Shown here: positions 43,667 to 51,825 of the stretch, one piece after another | Numbering within the stretch: position 1 is the first letter of the stretch | Layout: each line of letters opens with the position of its first letter | Origin: Clostridia bacterium | GTDB lineage: Bacteria > Bacillota > Clostridia > Christensenellales > QAND01 | DNA: 63,292 bases | Reading direction: 5' to 3' | Assembly (NCBI GenBank): GCA_017439715.1 | Contig: JAFSIR010000024.1 | Coordinates: 1 to 63,292 of the forward strand | Position numbers and translations under genes: made by a program | The notes under the pieces: generated by a model | The model's input: only the letters and a program-made list of their open reading frames with translations | The model's database searches: none | What the model was told of the DNA's origin: nothing

Positions 43667-45361
43667 TTACATCCGTTCCGGCGCCGCAACGCCCAGCAGC
43701 GTCAGCCCCGTGTGCAGCACCGTGTTGGCCGCCGCGCTCAGGCCTACGCGCGCCGCGCTGGCTGCCTTGTCATCATCCAGGATCCGCACTTCGTAATAGA
43801 ACCGGTTGTACGCCTGCGCCAGCTCAACCACGTTCCGCGCGATCAGATACGGCTCGTTTTTCTCCATTGCCGCTTTAAGCGTTTCCGGGAACCGGGCGAT
43901 CGACCGCAGCACCGCAAAGGCAAACTCGTTCTCCAGCGCGCTGAAATCGGGCGTTTCGTTCATCACATCGGCCGCTTTTTGCAGCAGGCTGTTCGTGCGC
44001 GCATAAGTGTATTGCACATACGGCGCCGTTTCCCCTTCAAAGGAAAGCACCCGATCATACGAGAAGGCAATATCCTTGATGCGGGCGTTGTACAGTACAC
44101 CGAACACCACGGCGCCAATGCCCACCTTGCGGGCCACTTCGTCTTTATTTTCAATGTTGGGCGATTTTTCGTCCAAAATCATGCGCGCCCGTTCCACGGC
44201 CGAAAGCAGCACGTCTTCCAGCCGCACCACGTTGCCCTTGCGGGTCGACAGCGTGCCGCCGTCTGCCAGCGACACCATGCCAAACGCCACATGCTCCAAA
44301 TCGGCCGCCCAATCGTGCCCCATCAGTTCCACCGTTTTGAACCACTGGCGGAAATGCAGGTTCTGCTGATACGCCACCACATACAGGCACTTGGCAAAAT
44401 CATAGGTGTGCTTGCGGTAAAACGCCGCGGCCATATCGCGCGTGGCATACAGCGTTGCCCCGTCGGATTTAAGCACCAGGCACGGCGGCATCCCGTACGG
44501 TTCAAGGTCAACCACCTGCGCGCCGTTGGATTCGGTCAGCAGCCCTTTTTCGCGCAGCTCTTCGATCACAGGCTCCATCTTGTCGTTATAAAAGCTTTCG
44601 CCGGCATAGGAATCAAAGGTGATGCCCAGCATGTCATACACGTGCATCACTTCTTTGATCGTCGTGTCCTTGAACCGCACAAAAAGGTCCATCGCTTCGG
44701 GGTCATTGTCCTCAATGCGGCGGAACCACTGGCGCCCAAGATCGTTGAGCGAATCATCCGCTTCCGCTTCGGCATGGAATTTTACATACAGTTTGAGCAT
44801 GCCTTCCACGCCCGCCTGTTCAATATCCATGCCGTTGCCCCACAGCTCGTACGCCGCCAACAGCTTGCCGAACTGGGTGCCCCAGTCGCCCAAATGGTTG
44901 ATGCCTACGGAGCGATACCCCATAAAGTTATACAGGTTATACAGCGCATGGCCGATCGCCGTGCTGCTCAAATGCCCGATATGGAAGGGCTTGGCAATGT
45001 TGATCGAGCTGTAATCGATGCACACCGTGCGCCCATGTCCCACGTCTTCCGCGCCGTATTTGTCGCCCTGCGCCTGCACCGCGTTAAGCACAGTCTTCGC
45101 GTAAAGCTGCTTGTCCACCGTAAAGTTAACATAGCCTTTTACCGCTTCCACGCCCGTTACGCAGTCAGCCTGCGGCGCTTCGGCGATGCTCTGGGCGATC
45201 ATCATCGGGTTTTTGCGCATGGTTTTGGCAAAAGCAAAACAGGGCAGCGCATAATCTCCCATCGCAGGATCCGGCGGGATCTCCATCAGCGATACAACGG
45301 CATTTGCTTCCATCCCCACCAACGGGGCGATTTTATCAGCGATCATAGAACGAAAAGGCAT
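43667..45361 (-). CDS. argS: arginine--tRNA ligase
   Basis: Class I synthetase charging tRNA-Arg, 564 residues. The HIGH motif reads HIGHL (in NIAKPFHIGHLSST); the region of the second signature reads STRKGN, as in many ArgRS that lack a classic KMSK. An N-terminal Add-1 domain and C-terminal anticodon-binding helices (about 440-564) are present. The start ATG follows AAAAGGAG. It is transcribed away from the tRNA-Arg(ACG) gene, which is 211 bases upstream on the other strand. No T-box is seen in its short leader. Confidence 0.96.
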   Translation of the reverse strand: MPFRSMIADKIAPLVGMEANAVVSLMEIPPDPAMGDYALPCFAFAKTMRKNPMMIAQSIAEAPQADCVTGVEAVKGYVNFTVDKQLYAKTVLNAVQAQGDKYGAEDVGHGRTVCIDYSSINIAKPFHIGHLSSTAIGHALYNLYNFMGYRSVGINHLGDWGTQFGKLLAAYELWGNGMDIEQAGVEGMLKLYVKFHAEAEADDSLNDLGRQWFRRIEDNDPEAMDLFVRFKDTTIKEVMHVYDMLGITFDSYAGESFYNDKMEPVIEELREKGLLTESNGAQVVDLEPYGMPPCLVLKSDGATLYATRDMAAAFYRKHTYDFAKCLYVVAYQQNLHFRQWFKTVELMGHDWAADLEHVAFGMVSLADGGTLSTRKGNVVRLEDVLLSAVERARMILDEKSPNIENKDEVARKVGIGAVVFGVLYNARIKDIAFSYDRVLSFEGETAPYVQYTYARTNSLLQKAADVMNETPDFSALENEFAFAVLRSIARFPETLKAAMEKNEPYLIARNVVELAQAYNRFYYEVRILDDDKAASAARVGLSAAANTVLHTGLTLLGVAAPERM

Positions 45362-45530
45362 AATTTCAGGCTCCTTTTCCGATTTTGCGTATGTTAAAAA
45401 AACCTCTGCAATTTGCAATAGTATACACCAATTGCGCAGCAAAGAAAAGCGAATATCGCATTTTCCCGCCCCGCACGTCCGGCTCCGGCGCAGATTTTTG
45501 TTTTTCTGCCGATTTTTCTTGCTTTACCCC

Positions 45531-45559
45531 TTGACATTCCTTTTCCTTAGCGTTATTAT
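45531..45559 (+). promoter_or_regulatory. promoter of tRNA-Arg
   Basis: TTGACA (45531-45536) and TATTAT (45554-45559), 17-base spacer, 13 bases before the tRNA 5' end. Confidence 0.8.
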
Positions 45560-45572
45560 AACTAAGCCTTAT

Positions 45573-45649
45573 GTACCGGTAGCTCAGTTGGATAGAGTGT
45601 TTGACTACGAATCAAAAGGTCGGGGGTTCGAATCCCTTCCGGTACACCA
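45573..45649 (+). tRNA. tRNA-Arg (anticodon ACG)
   Basis: A 77-nt tRNA with encoded CCA. The acceptor stem GTACCGG pairs with CCGGTAC. The D arm, a 5-bp anticodon stem (TTTGA / TCAAA) with the loop CTACGAA (anticodon ACG), and a T arm with GGTTCGAATCC are complete. It reads CGN codons, with A34 presumably edited to inosine. Confidence 0.97.
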
Positions 45650-45650
45650 A

Positions 45651-45683
45651 AACGGAGCAAAGCGAACTTTGCTCCGTTTTTTA
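45651..45683 (+). terminator. intrinsic terminator of tRNA-Arg
   Basis: AACGGAGCAAAG and CTTTGCTCCGTT arms, 4-base loop, then a T run. Confidence 0.85.
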
Positions 45684-45737
45684 TTATTTATTATTTATAA
45701 AAGCGGCATGATTCTTCATGCCGCTTTGCTGTTTTGC

Positions 45738-46007
45738 TCAGTCCTGCACCTGCTTCGTTTCAACCGCTTTACCGGCTTGTTTGGCCAGCTGGTTGACCAG
45801 CACCGCCGCACCGGCGCACAGCACGCCCTGCAGCAGTCCATCCGGAAAACCGACCAAATACACTCCGAACACTGCACCCAGCACCGTGAGCGCAAAGGGG
45901 ATCGTCCAGTCCGGGATCTTGGGAACCGATTTCAAAAACAGCCCCAGCACGTACAACGCCGCCGCCACAACGTGCATATTCTGTGCGATGAACTCCGAAA
46001 ACTCCAT
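45738..46007 (-). CDS. phage holin-like protein
   Basis: An 89-residue membrane protein with three hydrophobic segments (about 12-27, 34-53 and 58-75) and a short charged C-terminus (KAVETKQVQD). Size, topology and position after an XhlA-like gene fit a phage holin, which forms membrane lesions to release lysis enzymes. There is no endolysin gene next to it. The ribosome site is a very strong AAGGAGGTG. Confidence 0.7.
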   Translation of the reverse strand: MEFSEFIAQNMHVVAAALYVLGLFLKSVPKIPDWTIPFALTVLGAVFGVYLVGFPDGLLQGVLCAGAAVLVNQLAKQAGKAVETKQVQD

Positions 46008-46022
46008 CCTTTCACCTCCTTC

Positions 46023-46319
46023 CTACAGCCCGATCTTCGCTGCCGCCACACCCAGCACTGCCAGCGTGATCCATTGCAGCACCGCGCTGAACAGTTGTTC
46101 TGCCCGCCGCTGCGGTTTCTGCTCAAGCACATTCATGCGCCTTACACAATGATCCATCTGCTTGGTAAACTGATCGTTGATCACCGCCTGCATGCTCAGC
46201 GAGAGCTGAAAATCCCGCTGCCCCTTTTTATGCTCCGCCAGCGTGAGCCTGATCTGATCCAGCGCTTTATCGATCTGCTCATGCTTATATTCGCATAACA
46301 ATCGCTCCGCTTCTTTCAT
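46023..46319 (-). CDS. XhlA-like phage membrane protein
   Basis: A 98-residue protein with a charged, coiled-coil-like N-terminal two-thirds (about 1-75) and one C-terminal membrane helix (about 78-96). This architecture and the neighbouring holin match XhlA/hemolysin-type accessory lysis proteins of PBSX-like phages. Its ATG overlaps the TGA of an 11-residue ORF (ATGA), which carries the ribosome site. The same frame runs open far upstream through another gene's antisense; that is not coding. Confidence 0.6.
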   Translation of the reverse strand: MKEAERLLCEYKHEQIDKALDQIRLTLAEHKKGQRDFQLSLSMQAVINDQFTKQMDHCVRRMNVLEQKPQRRAEQLFSAVLQWITLAVLGVAAAKIGL

Positions 46320-46351
46320 CCTCGGCCACGGAGCCGCCTCAAACGCCCCAT
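46316..46351 (-). CDS. 11-residue Arg-rich micro-ORF
   Basis: Encodes MGRLRRLRGRG. It has GGAGG eight bases before the ATG and its stop overlaps the start of the XhlA-like gene. It is probably a translational coupling device; a short basic peptide product cannot be excluded. Confidence 0.4.
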   Translation of the reverse strand: MGRLRRLRGRG

Positions 46352-46382
46352 GGCATTCACCTCCATTTTGTTGTTCACTCCC

Positions 46383-46402
46383 ATTATACAAACATATGTT
46401 CG
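46383..46402 (-). promoter_or_regulatory. LexA (SOS) box adjoining a -10 element
   Basis: Minus strand CGAACATATGTTTG (46402-46389) fits the Gram-positive LexA/DinR consensus CGAACRNRYGTTYG at all positions. It directly abuts TATAAT (46388-46383), so LexA binding would block the promoter. No good -35 is visible. Confidence 0.75.
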
Positions 46403-46438
46403 TATTTCGGACGTAATTTGCAAAATTATTTTTTCCGC

Positions 46439-46468
46439 ATGACAATGCATTTGTGCACATGCTACAAT
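46439..46468 (+). promoter_or_regulatory. promoter of the mannose-6-phosphate isomerase gene
   Basis: ATGACA (46439-46444) and TACAAT (46463-46468), 18-base spacer, with a TGC extended -10. Confidence 0.6.
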
Positions 46469-46493
46469 AAAGAAAAAAACGGGAGGACAGGGC

Positions 46494-47588
46494 ATGTATA
46501 AACAACCGTGGCGCCTTGTGCAAAACCGCATCCGCGGCAACGGTGGGCGAGAGATCGATAAATTCCGCGGGATCGAACCGCCGGTAGACGATAACAGCGG
46601 GTCTGAATCGTGGGTCGGTTCCGATACGCGCGTGGCCATCCCGCCGGAAGGCAAGCCGAATTACGGCTGTGCCGAAGTGATCCGGCCGGACGGCGAAAGA
46701 ATGTTTTTGTTCGAAGCCATCGCGCAGGCGCCGGAGCAAATGCTCGGCTCGACGCATCTGGCCAAAAACGGGCAAAGCCTGGGCGTGCTGATCAAGTTTT
46801 TGGACGCGCAGTTTCAATACAGCCTGCAGTGCCACCCCACGCGCCCGTGCGCAAAAGCGCTGTGGGACAGCGACTATGGCAAGGAAGAAAGCTGGTATGT
46901 GCTCGGCACGCGGGATGACACGGCAGAGCCCGCGTATATCCTGCTGGGCTTTAAAGAAGGCGTAACGCCCGAAGCCTGGGCGGAAGCGTACCGCGCGGAA
47001 GACATCAAAAAGCTGGAGAGCATGTGCCACAAGGTGTATATCCAACCGGGTGACGTGTTTTTTGTTGGCGGCGGCGTGCCCCACGCCGTGGGCGAAGGCT
47101 GCTTTGTGATCGAAGTGCAGGAGCCGAGTGATATCACCGTGAGCGTGTATACCGCCCCGGTGCGGCACCGCATGAAAGGCTGGCCGGAACCGACGGAAGA
47201 ATACATCAAAGTGTACGACGAGCGGTTTATGAACGCGTTCGTGTTTGATGCCTGCAGCGAGGAAGAAAACCTGCGCCGCTGGAAGATTGCCCCCTCGCTG
47301 CTGCGCAGCGGCGATGGCTGGCGCGAAGAGATCATGATCGGCCCGGCGCAAACGGAATATTTCTCCTTTACCCGCCTGACCGTGGAAAACGGCGCTGCCC
47401 CGCTGCGGAACACCGGGTTTATGCAGGTTGCCATCGTGGTCGATGGGGAAGGCACGCTCAATTACGAGGGCGGTAGCCTGCCCCTGAAAAAGGCCGATGA
47501 GCTGTTTTTCCCCTATGGGCTTGCGTCTGCCAGCGTGTCCGGCTCCGTTACCGTGATCCTGTGCCACCCCGAAGGCGTTACCTATTGA
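46494..47588 (+). CDS. manA: class I mannose-6-phosphate isomerase family protein
   Basis: A 364-residue cupin enzyme of the ManA type that interconverts mannose-6-P and fructose-6-P. Metal-binding regions are LQCHPT (about 105-110) and GGGVPHAVGEGCFVIEVQEP (about 192-211). The protein is somewhat divergent at the N-terminus, so related phosphosugar cupins are possible. The ATG follows GGGAGG. A terminator separates it from the transketolase genes, which also use fructose-6-P. Confidence 0.8.
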   Translation: MYKQPWRLVQNRIRGNGGREIDKFRGIEPPVDDNSGSESWVGSDTRVAIPPEGKPNYGCAEVIRPDGERMFLFEAIAQAPEQMLGSTHLAKNGQSLGVLIKFLDAQFQYSLQCHPTRPCAKALWDSDYGKEESWYVLGTRDDTAEPAYILLGFKEGVTPEAWAEAYRAEDIKKLESMCHKVYIQPGDVFFVGGGVPHAVGEGCFVIEVQEPSDITVSVYTAPVRHRMKGWPEPTEEYIKVYDERFMNAFVFDACSEEENLRRWKIAPSLLRSGDGWREEIMIGPAQTEYFSFTRLTVENGAAPLRNTGFMQVAIVVDGEGTLNYEGGSLPLKKADELFFPYGLASASVSGSVTVILCHPEGVTY

Positions 47589-47592
47589 TCCT

Positions 47593-47620
47593 AAAGGCCG
47601 TTTCACACGGCCTTTTTTAA
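47593..47620 (+). terminator. intrinsic terminator after manA
   Basis: AAAGGCCG and CGGCCTTT arms with a short loop and T run. Confidence 0.8.
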
Positions 47621-47645
47621 TCCCAAAAACGAAAGGATGAGACGC

Positions 47646-48491
47646 TTGAACGAAAACAAAGCTGTCCAAGTGCGCCGCCTGGCTGACAATGCGCGGATCG
47701 AAACGCTGCGGATGCTGGCCACGCTCGGCAACGGCCACGTTGGTGGTTCGCTGTCGGTGTGCGACGCGCTGGCCGTGTTGTACAGCGGCCGCCTTAAGCA
47801 TGACCCTCAAAACCCCCAATGGGAGGGCCGCGATTATCTGGTGCTCTCCAAAGGCCACGCCGGCCCCGCCTTGTATGCAACGCTGGCGCTGCGCGGCTTT
47901 TTCCCGCTGGAAACGCTGCAAACGCTCAACCGCGTGGGCACCATCCTGCCCAGCCATTGCGACCGGCTGAAAACCCCCGGCATTGATATGACCACCGGGT
48001 CTCTGGGCCAGGGCATCTCCGCCGCGCTCGGCATGGCCCTGGGCCTTAAAGCCCAGCAAAAACCCAACCGTGTGTATGCCATCATCGGCGATGGTGAAAT
48101 GCAGGAAGGCCAGGTGTGGGAAGTGCTGCTCGCCGCGCCAAACAAGGGCGCCGATAACCTGATCGTACTGGTGGATGATAACGGCCAGCAGGTGTGCGAT
48201 TTTACCCGCAATATCAACGATATCGGCGACCCCGCCGTTAAAGCCGCCGCCTTTGGCTGGCACACCGAAACCTGCGACGGGCATGATCCCGCCGCGATCG
48301 ATGCTGCAATCCAGGCCTGCCTTGACGCAAAAATGCCCGGCTTCATCCGGCTTAAAACCGTTAAGGGCAAGGGCTGGGCGGCCATGGAAGGCGTGGTGGC
48401 CAACCACGCCATGAAAGGGCTGACCGCGCAAATCGTGGCCGAGCCCATCGCGCAGCTGACTGCCGCGCTTGAGGAAAAGGAGGAAGCCTGA
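47646..48491 (+). CDS. transketolase, N-terminal subunit
   Basis: The thiamine-diphosphate-binding half of a split transketolase, 281 residues. The TPP motif GDGEMQEGQVWE ... LVDDN is present, plus the NGHVGGSLS and SKGHAGPALY segments. With the next gene it transfers two-carbon units in the non-oxidative pentose phosphate pathway. The start is probably TTG at 47646, eight bases after AAAGGA; the ATG at 47637 lies immediately after that site and is unlikely. Its stop overlaps the next start (TGATG). Confidence 0.92.
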   Translation: MNENKAVQVRRLADNARIETLRMLATLGNGHVGGSLSVCDALAVLYSGRLKHDPQNPQWEGRDYLVLSKGHAGPALYATLALRGFFPLETLQTLNRVGTILPSHCDRLKTPGIDMTTGSLGQGISAALGMALGLKAQQKPNRVYAIIGDGEMQEGQVWEVLLAAPNKGADNLIVLVDDNGQQVCDFTRNINDIGDPAVKAAAFGWHTETCDGHDPAAIDAAIQACLDAKMPGFIRLKTVKGKGWAAMEGVVANHAMKGLTAQIVAEPIAQLTAALEEKEEA

Positions 48492-49462
48492 TGATAGATG
48501 TGATCTCCGCTGTCACCGCCGACCCCATTGCCATGCGCGAAGCGTATGCCGAAACGTTGCTGCACCTGGCCGAAGAAAATCCCCGCGTGGTAGACCTTGA
48601 GGCCGACCTTGGCGCTTCTGTTAGTATGAACGGGTTTGCCCGCTGCTTCCCCGATCGGTTTTTTGATATGGGCATTCAGGAGCAGAACATGGTTAGCACC
48701 GCTGCCGGCATGGCCGCTGTGGGGCTGATCCCGTTTGCTCACTCTTTCGGCTCGTTCATTACCCGCCGCGCGTGCGACCAGATCTATCTTTCCGCCGGGT
48801 ACGCCAAATGCCCCGTTAAACTCGTTGGGTCCGATCCCGGCGTGTGCGGTGCGCTCAACGGCGGCACCCACCAATCAAACGAAGATATCGCCCTGATGCG
48901 CAGCGTGCCGAACATCGTGATCGTGGAACCGGCAGACACCGTGTCCCTGCAGTGGACGCTGATCAACGCCGCCAACGATGACAGGCTGTTTTATATCCGC
49001 CTGCAGCGCGCCGAAAATGTGCGCCTGTATCAGGATGGAAAAACGTTCGCCTTCGGCCGTGCCAATCTGCTGCGCCCGGGGTGCGACGTAACCCTGATGT
49101 GTTTGGGCTCTCTGATGGCGGATGAAACGCTTAAAGCCGCCGAAATGCTCCGAAACGAAGGCATCGAAGCCCGCGTGCTGGATATGTTCACCGTAAAACC
49201 GCTGGACACCGAAGCTGTTCTGGCCGCCGCAAGGGAGACGGGCGCTATCGTGGCTGTTGAAAACCACAGCATCATCGGCGGCCTTGGCAGTGCCGTGGCC
49301 GAAACGCTCGCAGAAGCCGGGGCAGGCGTGCCGTTTGCCCGCATCGGCATTCGCGATCGGGTGGGTGAAGTGGGCACCTCGGCCGAGCTGCGCACCGTGA
49401 TGGGCATGACAAGCGCGGATATCTATGCCGCCGCCAAAAACGCCATCAGCCAAAAACGATGA
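48491..49462 (+). CDS. transketolase, C-terminal subunit
   Basis: A 323-residue partner of the preceding gene. It carries the pyrimidine-binding domain (about 10-175, with GIQEQNMVSTAAGMA containing the conserved Glu) and the C-terminal regulatory-like domain (about 190-320). The two subunits together equal a standard 630-residue transketolase. DXS and sugar-acid enzymes share this split layout, but the HSFGSFITRRACDQI segment favours transketolase. Translation is coupled by a one-base overlap. Confidence 0.92.
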   Translation: MIDVISAVTADPIAMREAYAETLLHLAEENPRVVDLEADLGASVSMNGFARCFPDRFFDMGIQEQNMVSTAAGMAAVGLIPFAHSFGSFITRRACDQIYLSAGYAKCPVKLVGSDPGVCGALNGGTHQSNEDIALMRSVPNIVIVEPADTVSLQWTLINAANDDRLFYIRLQRAENVRLYQDGKTFAFGRANLLRPGCDVTLMCLGSLMADETLKAAEMLRNEGIEARVLDMFTVKPLDTEAVLAAARETGAIVAVENHSIIGGLGSAVAETLAEAGAGVPFARIGIRDRVGEVGTSAELRTVMGMTSADIYAAAKNAISQKR

Positions 49463-49470
49463 ACAAACCG

Positions 49471-49502
49471 AAAAAACCGGCGCCTGAGCGCCGGTTTTTT
49501 TT
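49471..49502 (+). terminator. intrinsic terminator after the transketolase genes
   Basis: AACCGGCGC and GCGCCGGTT arms, CTGA loop and eight T. Confidence 0.85.
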
Positions 49503-49616
49503 GGTGCAAATCCCGCCGTATTCCTGTATACTAAGGATATAGACCGGCCTGTTAATAAAAAAGCCGGAAAACCGCTGTTTGCCCCGGGCTGTTTGCCCGC
49601 CGATTGGAGGCTGAAG

Positions 49617-50510
49617 ATGGACAAAGCTGTTGACCGCGTTCCCCTGCAGGAGCTGTTCTCGCTCTATGGGCGCAATGTGTACGCCCGCGTATTCGATAAA
49701 ACGCAGGATACGGAGCTGACAAAGGCTGTTGTGCTCAGCACGTTCCGCGCTGTTGGCTCGTCGATCCCGCGCGGCCAGGATGCCGATCATTCCCTGCGCT
49801 TGCTGCACGCTTATGCCGATGCGGAGCTGGACAGGCTGATGAGCCCCGGCTTTGACGACCCGATCCGCCAAATCTGGGACGAGCTTGCCCAGGACGATGA
49901 GGATGTGCCCGCCGCAGCCGAAACGGAAGCGCTGATGGAAGCAGCGGTTGAAGAGCCGATTGAAGAGCCGATTGAGGAACCGATTGAGGAACAGATTGAA
50001 GAGCTCATAGCAGAACCGGTACAAGTGCAGGAAGAGGAAGATGCGCAAGCTCCGGCGGAAGAAGCCGCGCAACCGCCCGTGATCCCCGATCCGCCCGTGC
50101 AGGATCCGGCGCCCGCACCGCGGCCGTGGCCGCCCGTGCGCGATGAAGAAGACAATGAAATGATTTTTCAGCCCGTGCCGCGCCCGTCCGCACCGAAGAA
50201 GTATCACCCCACGGCAGAGCTGGCCGCCAATCCTGATCCTGAGCCCATCCCTGAGCCGGAGCCCGTTCCCGCCCCCAAGCCGCGGCCCGAAGCGCCGTAT
50301 ATCCCCATTTCTGGTGCCGGGCGCGCCGCTTCCCGGCCGGCCGATCCGCCCAAGCGCCGTTTGTGGAAGCCCGTGTGCATCACGCTGGTGCTTGCCCTTG
50401 CCCTGTGGGGCGGCGCCTGGTATCTGATGGAAGAAGGCCTTATCCCGTCGGTAGATCTTGGTTACCAGTGGGTGCGCGAAACGCTGTGGCCCCTGCTCAC
50501 CCAAAGATAA
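49617..50510 (+). CDS. sigma-70 region-2-like domain fused to an acidic linker and membrane helix
   Basis: A 297-residue protein of mixed architecture. The N-terminus (about 5-50, LQELFSLYGRNVYARVFDKTQ and following helices) has the spacing of sigma-70 region 2 of ECF factors (YxxYxxxVYxxV...TxDxExAxD). A short helical part follows, then a long Glu/Pro-rich low-complexity region (about 100-250) with EEPIEEPI repeats. A basic patch (PPKRRLWK) and one membrane helix (about 258-278) come near the C-terminus. Region 4, needed to read -35 boxes, is absent, so it is not a working sigma factor. GGAGG precedes the ATG. The sigma likeness is by eye only. Confidence 0.55.
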   Translation: MDKAVDRVPLQELFSLYGRNVYARVFDKTQDTELTKAVVLSTFRAVGSSIPRGQDADHSLRLLHAYADAELDRLMSPGFDDPIRQIWDELAQDDEDVPAAAETEALMEAAVEEPIEEPIEEPIEEQIEELIAEPVQVQEEEDAQAPAEEAAQPPVIPDPPVQDPAPAPRPWPPVRDEEDNEMIFQPVPRPSAPKKYHPTAELAANPDPEPIPEPEPVPAPKPRPEAPYIPISGAGRAASRPADPPKRRLWKPVCITLVLALALWGGAWYLMEEGLIPSVDLGYQWVRETLWPLLTQR

Positions 50511-50521
50511 AAACAAAAGAT

Positions 50522-50553
50522 CCCCCGTTGGAAAACCAACGGGGGTTTTTGTT
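50522..50553 (+). terminator. intrinsic terminator
   Basis: CCCCCGTTGG and CCAACGGGGG arms, AAAA loop, then TTTTTGTTT. Confidence 0.85.
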
Positions 50554-50566
50554 TATGCATGCATTT

Positions 50567-50872
50567 TTAAAGCAAAAACAGTTCTGCGATCAGCACCACC
50601 GCGCAGCAGGAAACGGACACCTTGAACAGGTCTGCCCCCAGCCACGCCGTTACAACGCCCACACCCAGCGCCAATAACCCGGACAGCTGGCTCCCCGTTG
50701 CGTGCAAGATGGCAGGAAATGTCATCACCGCGAGGGTGACATACGGCACATAGAACAGAAACGATTGAACGAACCGGTTTTTGATCTGCCGGCGCAGCAG
50801 CGTAAGCGGCAGGGCGCGCACGGCGAATGTGACCGCCGCCATCACCAAAAGATACAGATATGTGTTCACCAT
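50567..50872 (-). CDS. azlD: AzlD-family branched-chain amino acid transport protein
   Basis: A 101-residue membrane protein with four hydrophobic segments, the small partner of AzlC. The RALPLTLLRR and YVPYVTLAVMTFPAI segments are typical. AzlCD pairs export branched-chain amino acids and analogues such as azaleucine. Its ATG overlaps the azlC stop by one base (TAATG). Confidence 0.88.
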   Translation of the reverse strand: MVNTYLYLLVMAAVTFAVRALPLTLLRRQIKNRFVQSFLFYVPYVTLAVMTFPAILHATGSQLSGLLALGVGVVTAWLGADLFKVSVSCCAVVLIAELFLL

Positions 50873-51588
50873 TATGCGCTGCCCTCCTCTCGGCGCGGGA
50901 ACAGCAGCGCCGCCCCGGCAGACAGCAGCACCGTGAGCAGGATGGTGCGGGTCCCTTCAGAAACGCGTGCAAGCATCGGCAGGCACGATGCGGCATAAGA
51001 ACAGGCAAAGCAAACGGCGATCAGCCCGGCGATCACTTTATTTTTCCGAGCGGGCGGGATGATCACCGCCAAAAACATGCCATACAGCGCCACGCTGCAT
51101 GCGCTGACCAGCCTTGCCGGCATCAGGCTGCCCGCCAAAGCGCCCAGCGCCGTGCCCAGGCCCCAGGCAGGGGAGGCAACCATAAACGCGCCATAGGTGT
51201 AAAACGGGTTCAAAAAGCCCGGCCGTGCCAACGCAATGCCAAACAGCTCATCCGTTAACCCGAACGCCAGGCCCAGCCGGTGCCGCAGCTTCAAATTGGG
51301 CGCGGTGCGCTGGCTCATGGCACAGCTCATCAAAAAATAGCGGGCGTTGGCGATCAGCGTGATCAACGCCAGTTCCAAACACGTTGCCTTGGCAGCGATC
51401 ATGGTAAACCCCGCATATTCTCCGGCGGAAGCGTTGCACAACAGGCTGGCCAACAGCCCCTGAAAAGGCGTAAGCCCGGCATTGCGCGCTGCAATGCCGA
51501 GCGAAAAAGATACCGCCAAATATCCCAGCGCGATCGGAATGCCGTCACGTATCCCGGTGCTCAGGGCGATTCTGTTTTCCTGTTTCAT
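50872..51588 (-). CDS. azlC: AzlC-family branched-chain amino acid exporter
   Basis: A 238-residue membrane protein with about eight helices and the family motifs GIRDGIPIALGY and NASAGEYAGF. Together with AzlD it forms an exporter. Many azlCD operons are controlled by an Lrp-like AzlB; none is adjacent here. A short AGGGGC ribosome site precedes the ATG. Confidence 0.88.
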   Translation of the reverse strand: MKQENRIALSTGIRDGIPIALGYLAVSFSLGIAARNAGLTPFQGLLASLLCNASAGEYAGFTMIAAKATCLELALITLIANARYFLMSCAMSQRTAPNLKLRHRLGLAFGLTDELFGIALARPGFLNPFYTYGAFMVASPAWGLGTALGALAGSLMPARLVSACSVALYGMFLAVIIPPARKNKVIAGLIAVCFACSYAASCLPMLARVSEGTRTILLTVLLSAGAALLFPRREEGSA

Positions 51589-51612
51589 ATTGCCCCTGCT
51601 ATATTTTCTGTT

Positions 51613-51825
51613 TTATTCAAAAAGCTCGTCCATCAGCGAGGCGATCTCGTTTGCCCGCTGCGCAGTGCCTTCTTTATCCATCACGATCACGCCATCATCC
51701 AGCACCAGCAGCAAATCGCCCTCGCCCGCTTCCGGGCAGGCGGCGTGCGGCAAGCTTTCCATGCTGCCGTTCTGCGCCTCGCATATCATGAAACTGCCCT
51801 CAATGCGGTCAACCGTGATTCTCAT
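51613..51825 (-). CDS. DUF3006 family protein
   Basis: A 70-residue protein of the DUF3006 family (MRITVDRIEG start and a DGVIV strand). These small proteins regularly follow ComEC-like metallo-hydrolase genes, as here. The fold looks like a small beta barrel. Role unknown. Its ATG overlaps the hydrolase stop (ATGA), so they are co-translated. Confidence 0.85.
   Translation of the reverse strand: MRITVDRIEGSFMICEAQNGSMESLPHAACPEAGEGDLLLVLDDGVIVMDKEGTAQRANEIASLMDELFE

Larger units (their letters stand above)
45690..46402 (-). mobile_element. phage-type lysis remnant next to tRNA-Arg
   Basis: A LexA-box promoter, an 11-codon ORF, an XhlA-like gene and a holin-like gene lie on the minus strand, ending beside the 3' end of a tRNA gene, a common phage attachment site. 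No integrase, capsid, tail or endolysin gene is present in the window. It is a remnant or a domesticated SOS-induced module. Confidence 0.5.

Noticed and set aside
46023-48431. 802-codon minus-strand frame over manA and transketolase
   Set aside because: Only its last 98 codons are credible (XhlA-like gene); the rest is antisense to two well-supported enzymes.
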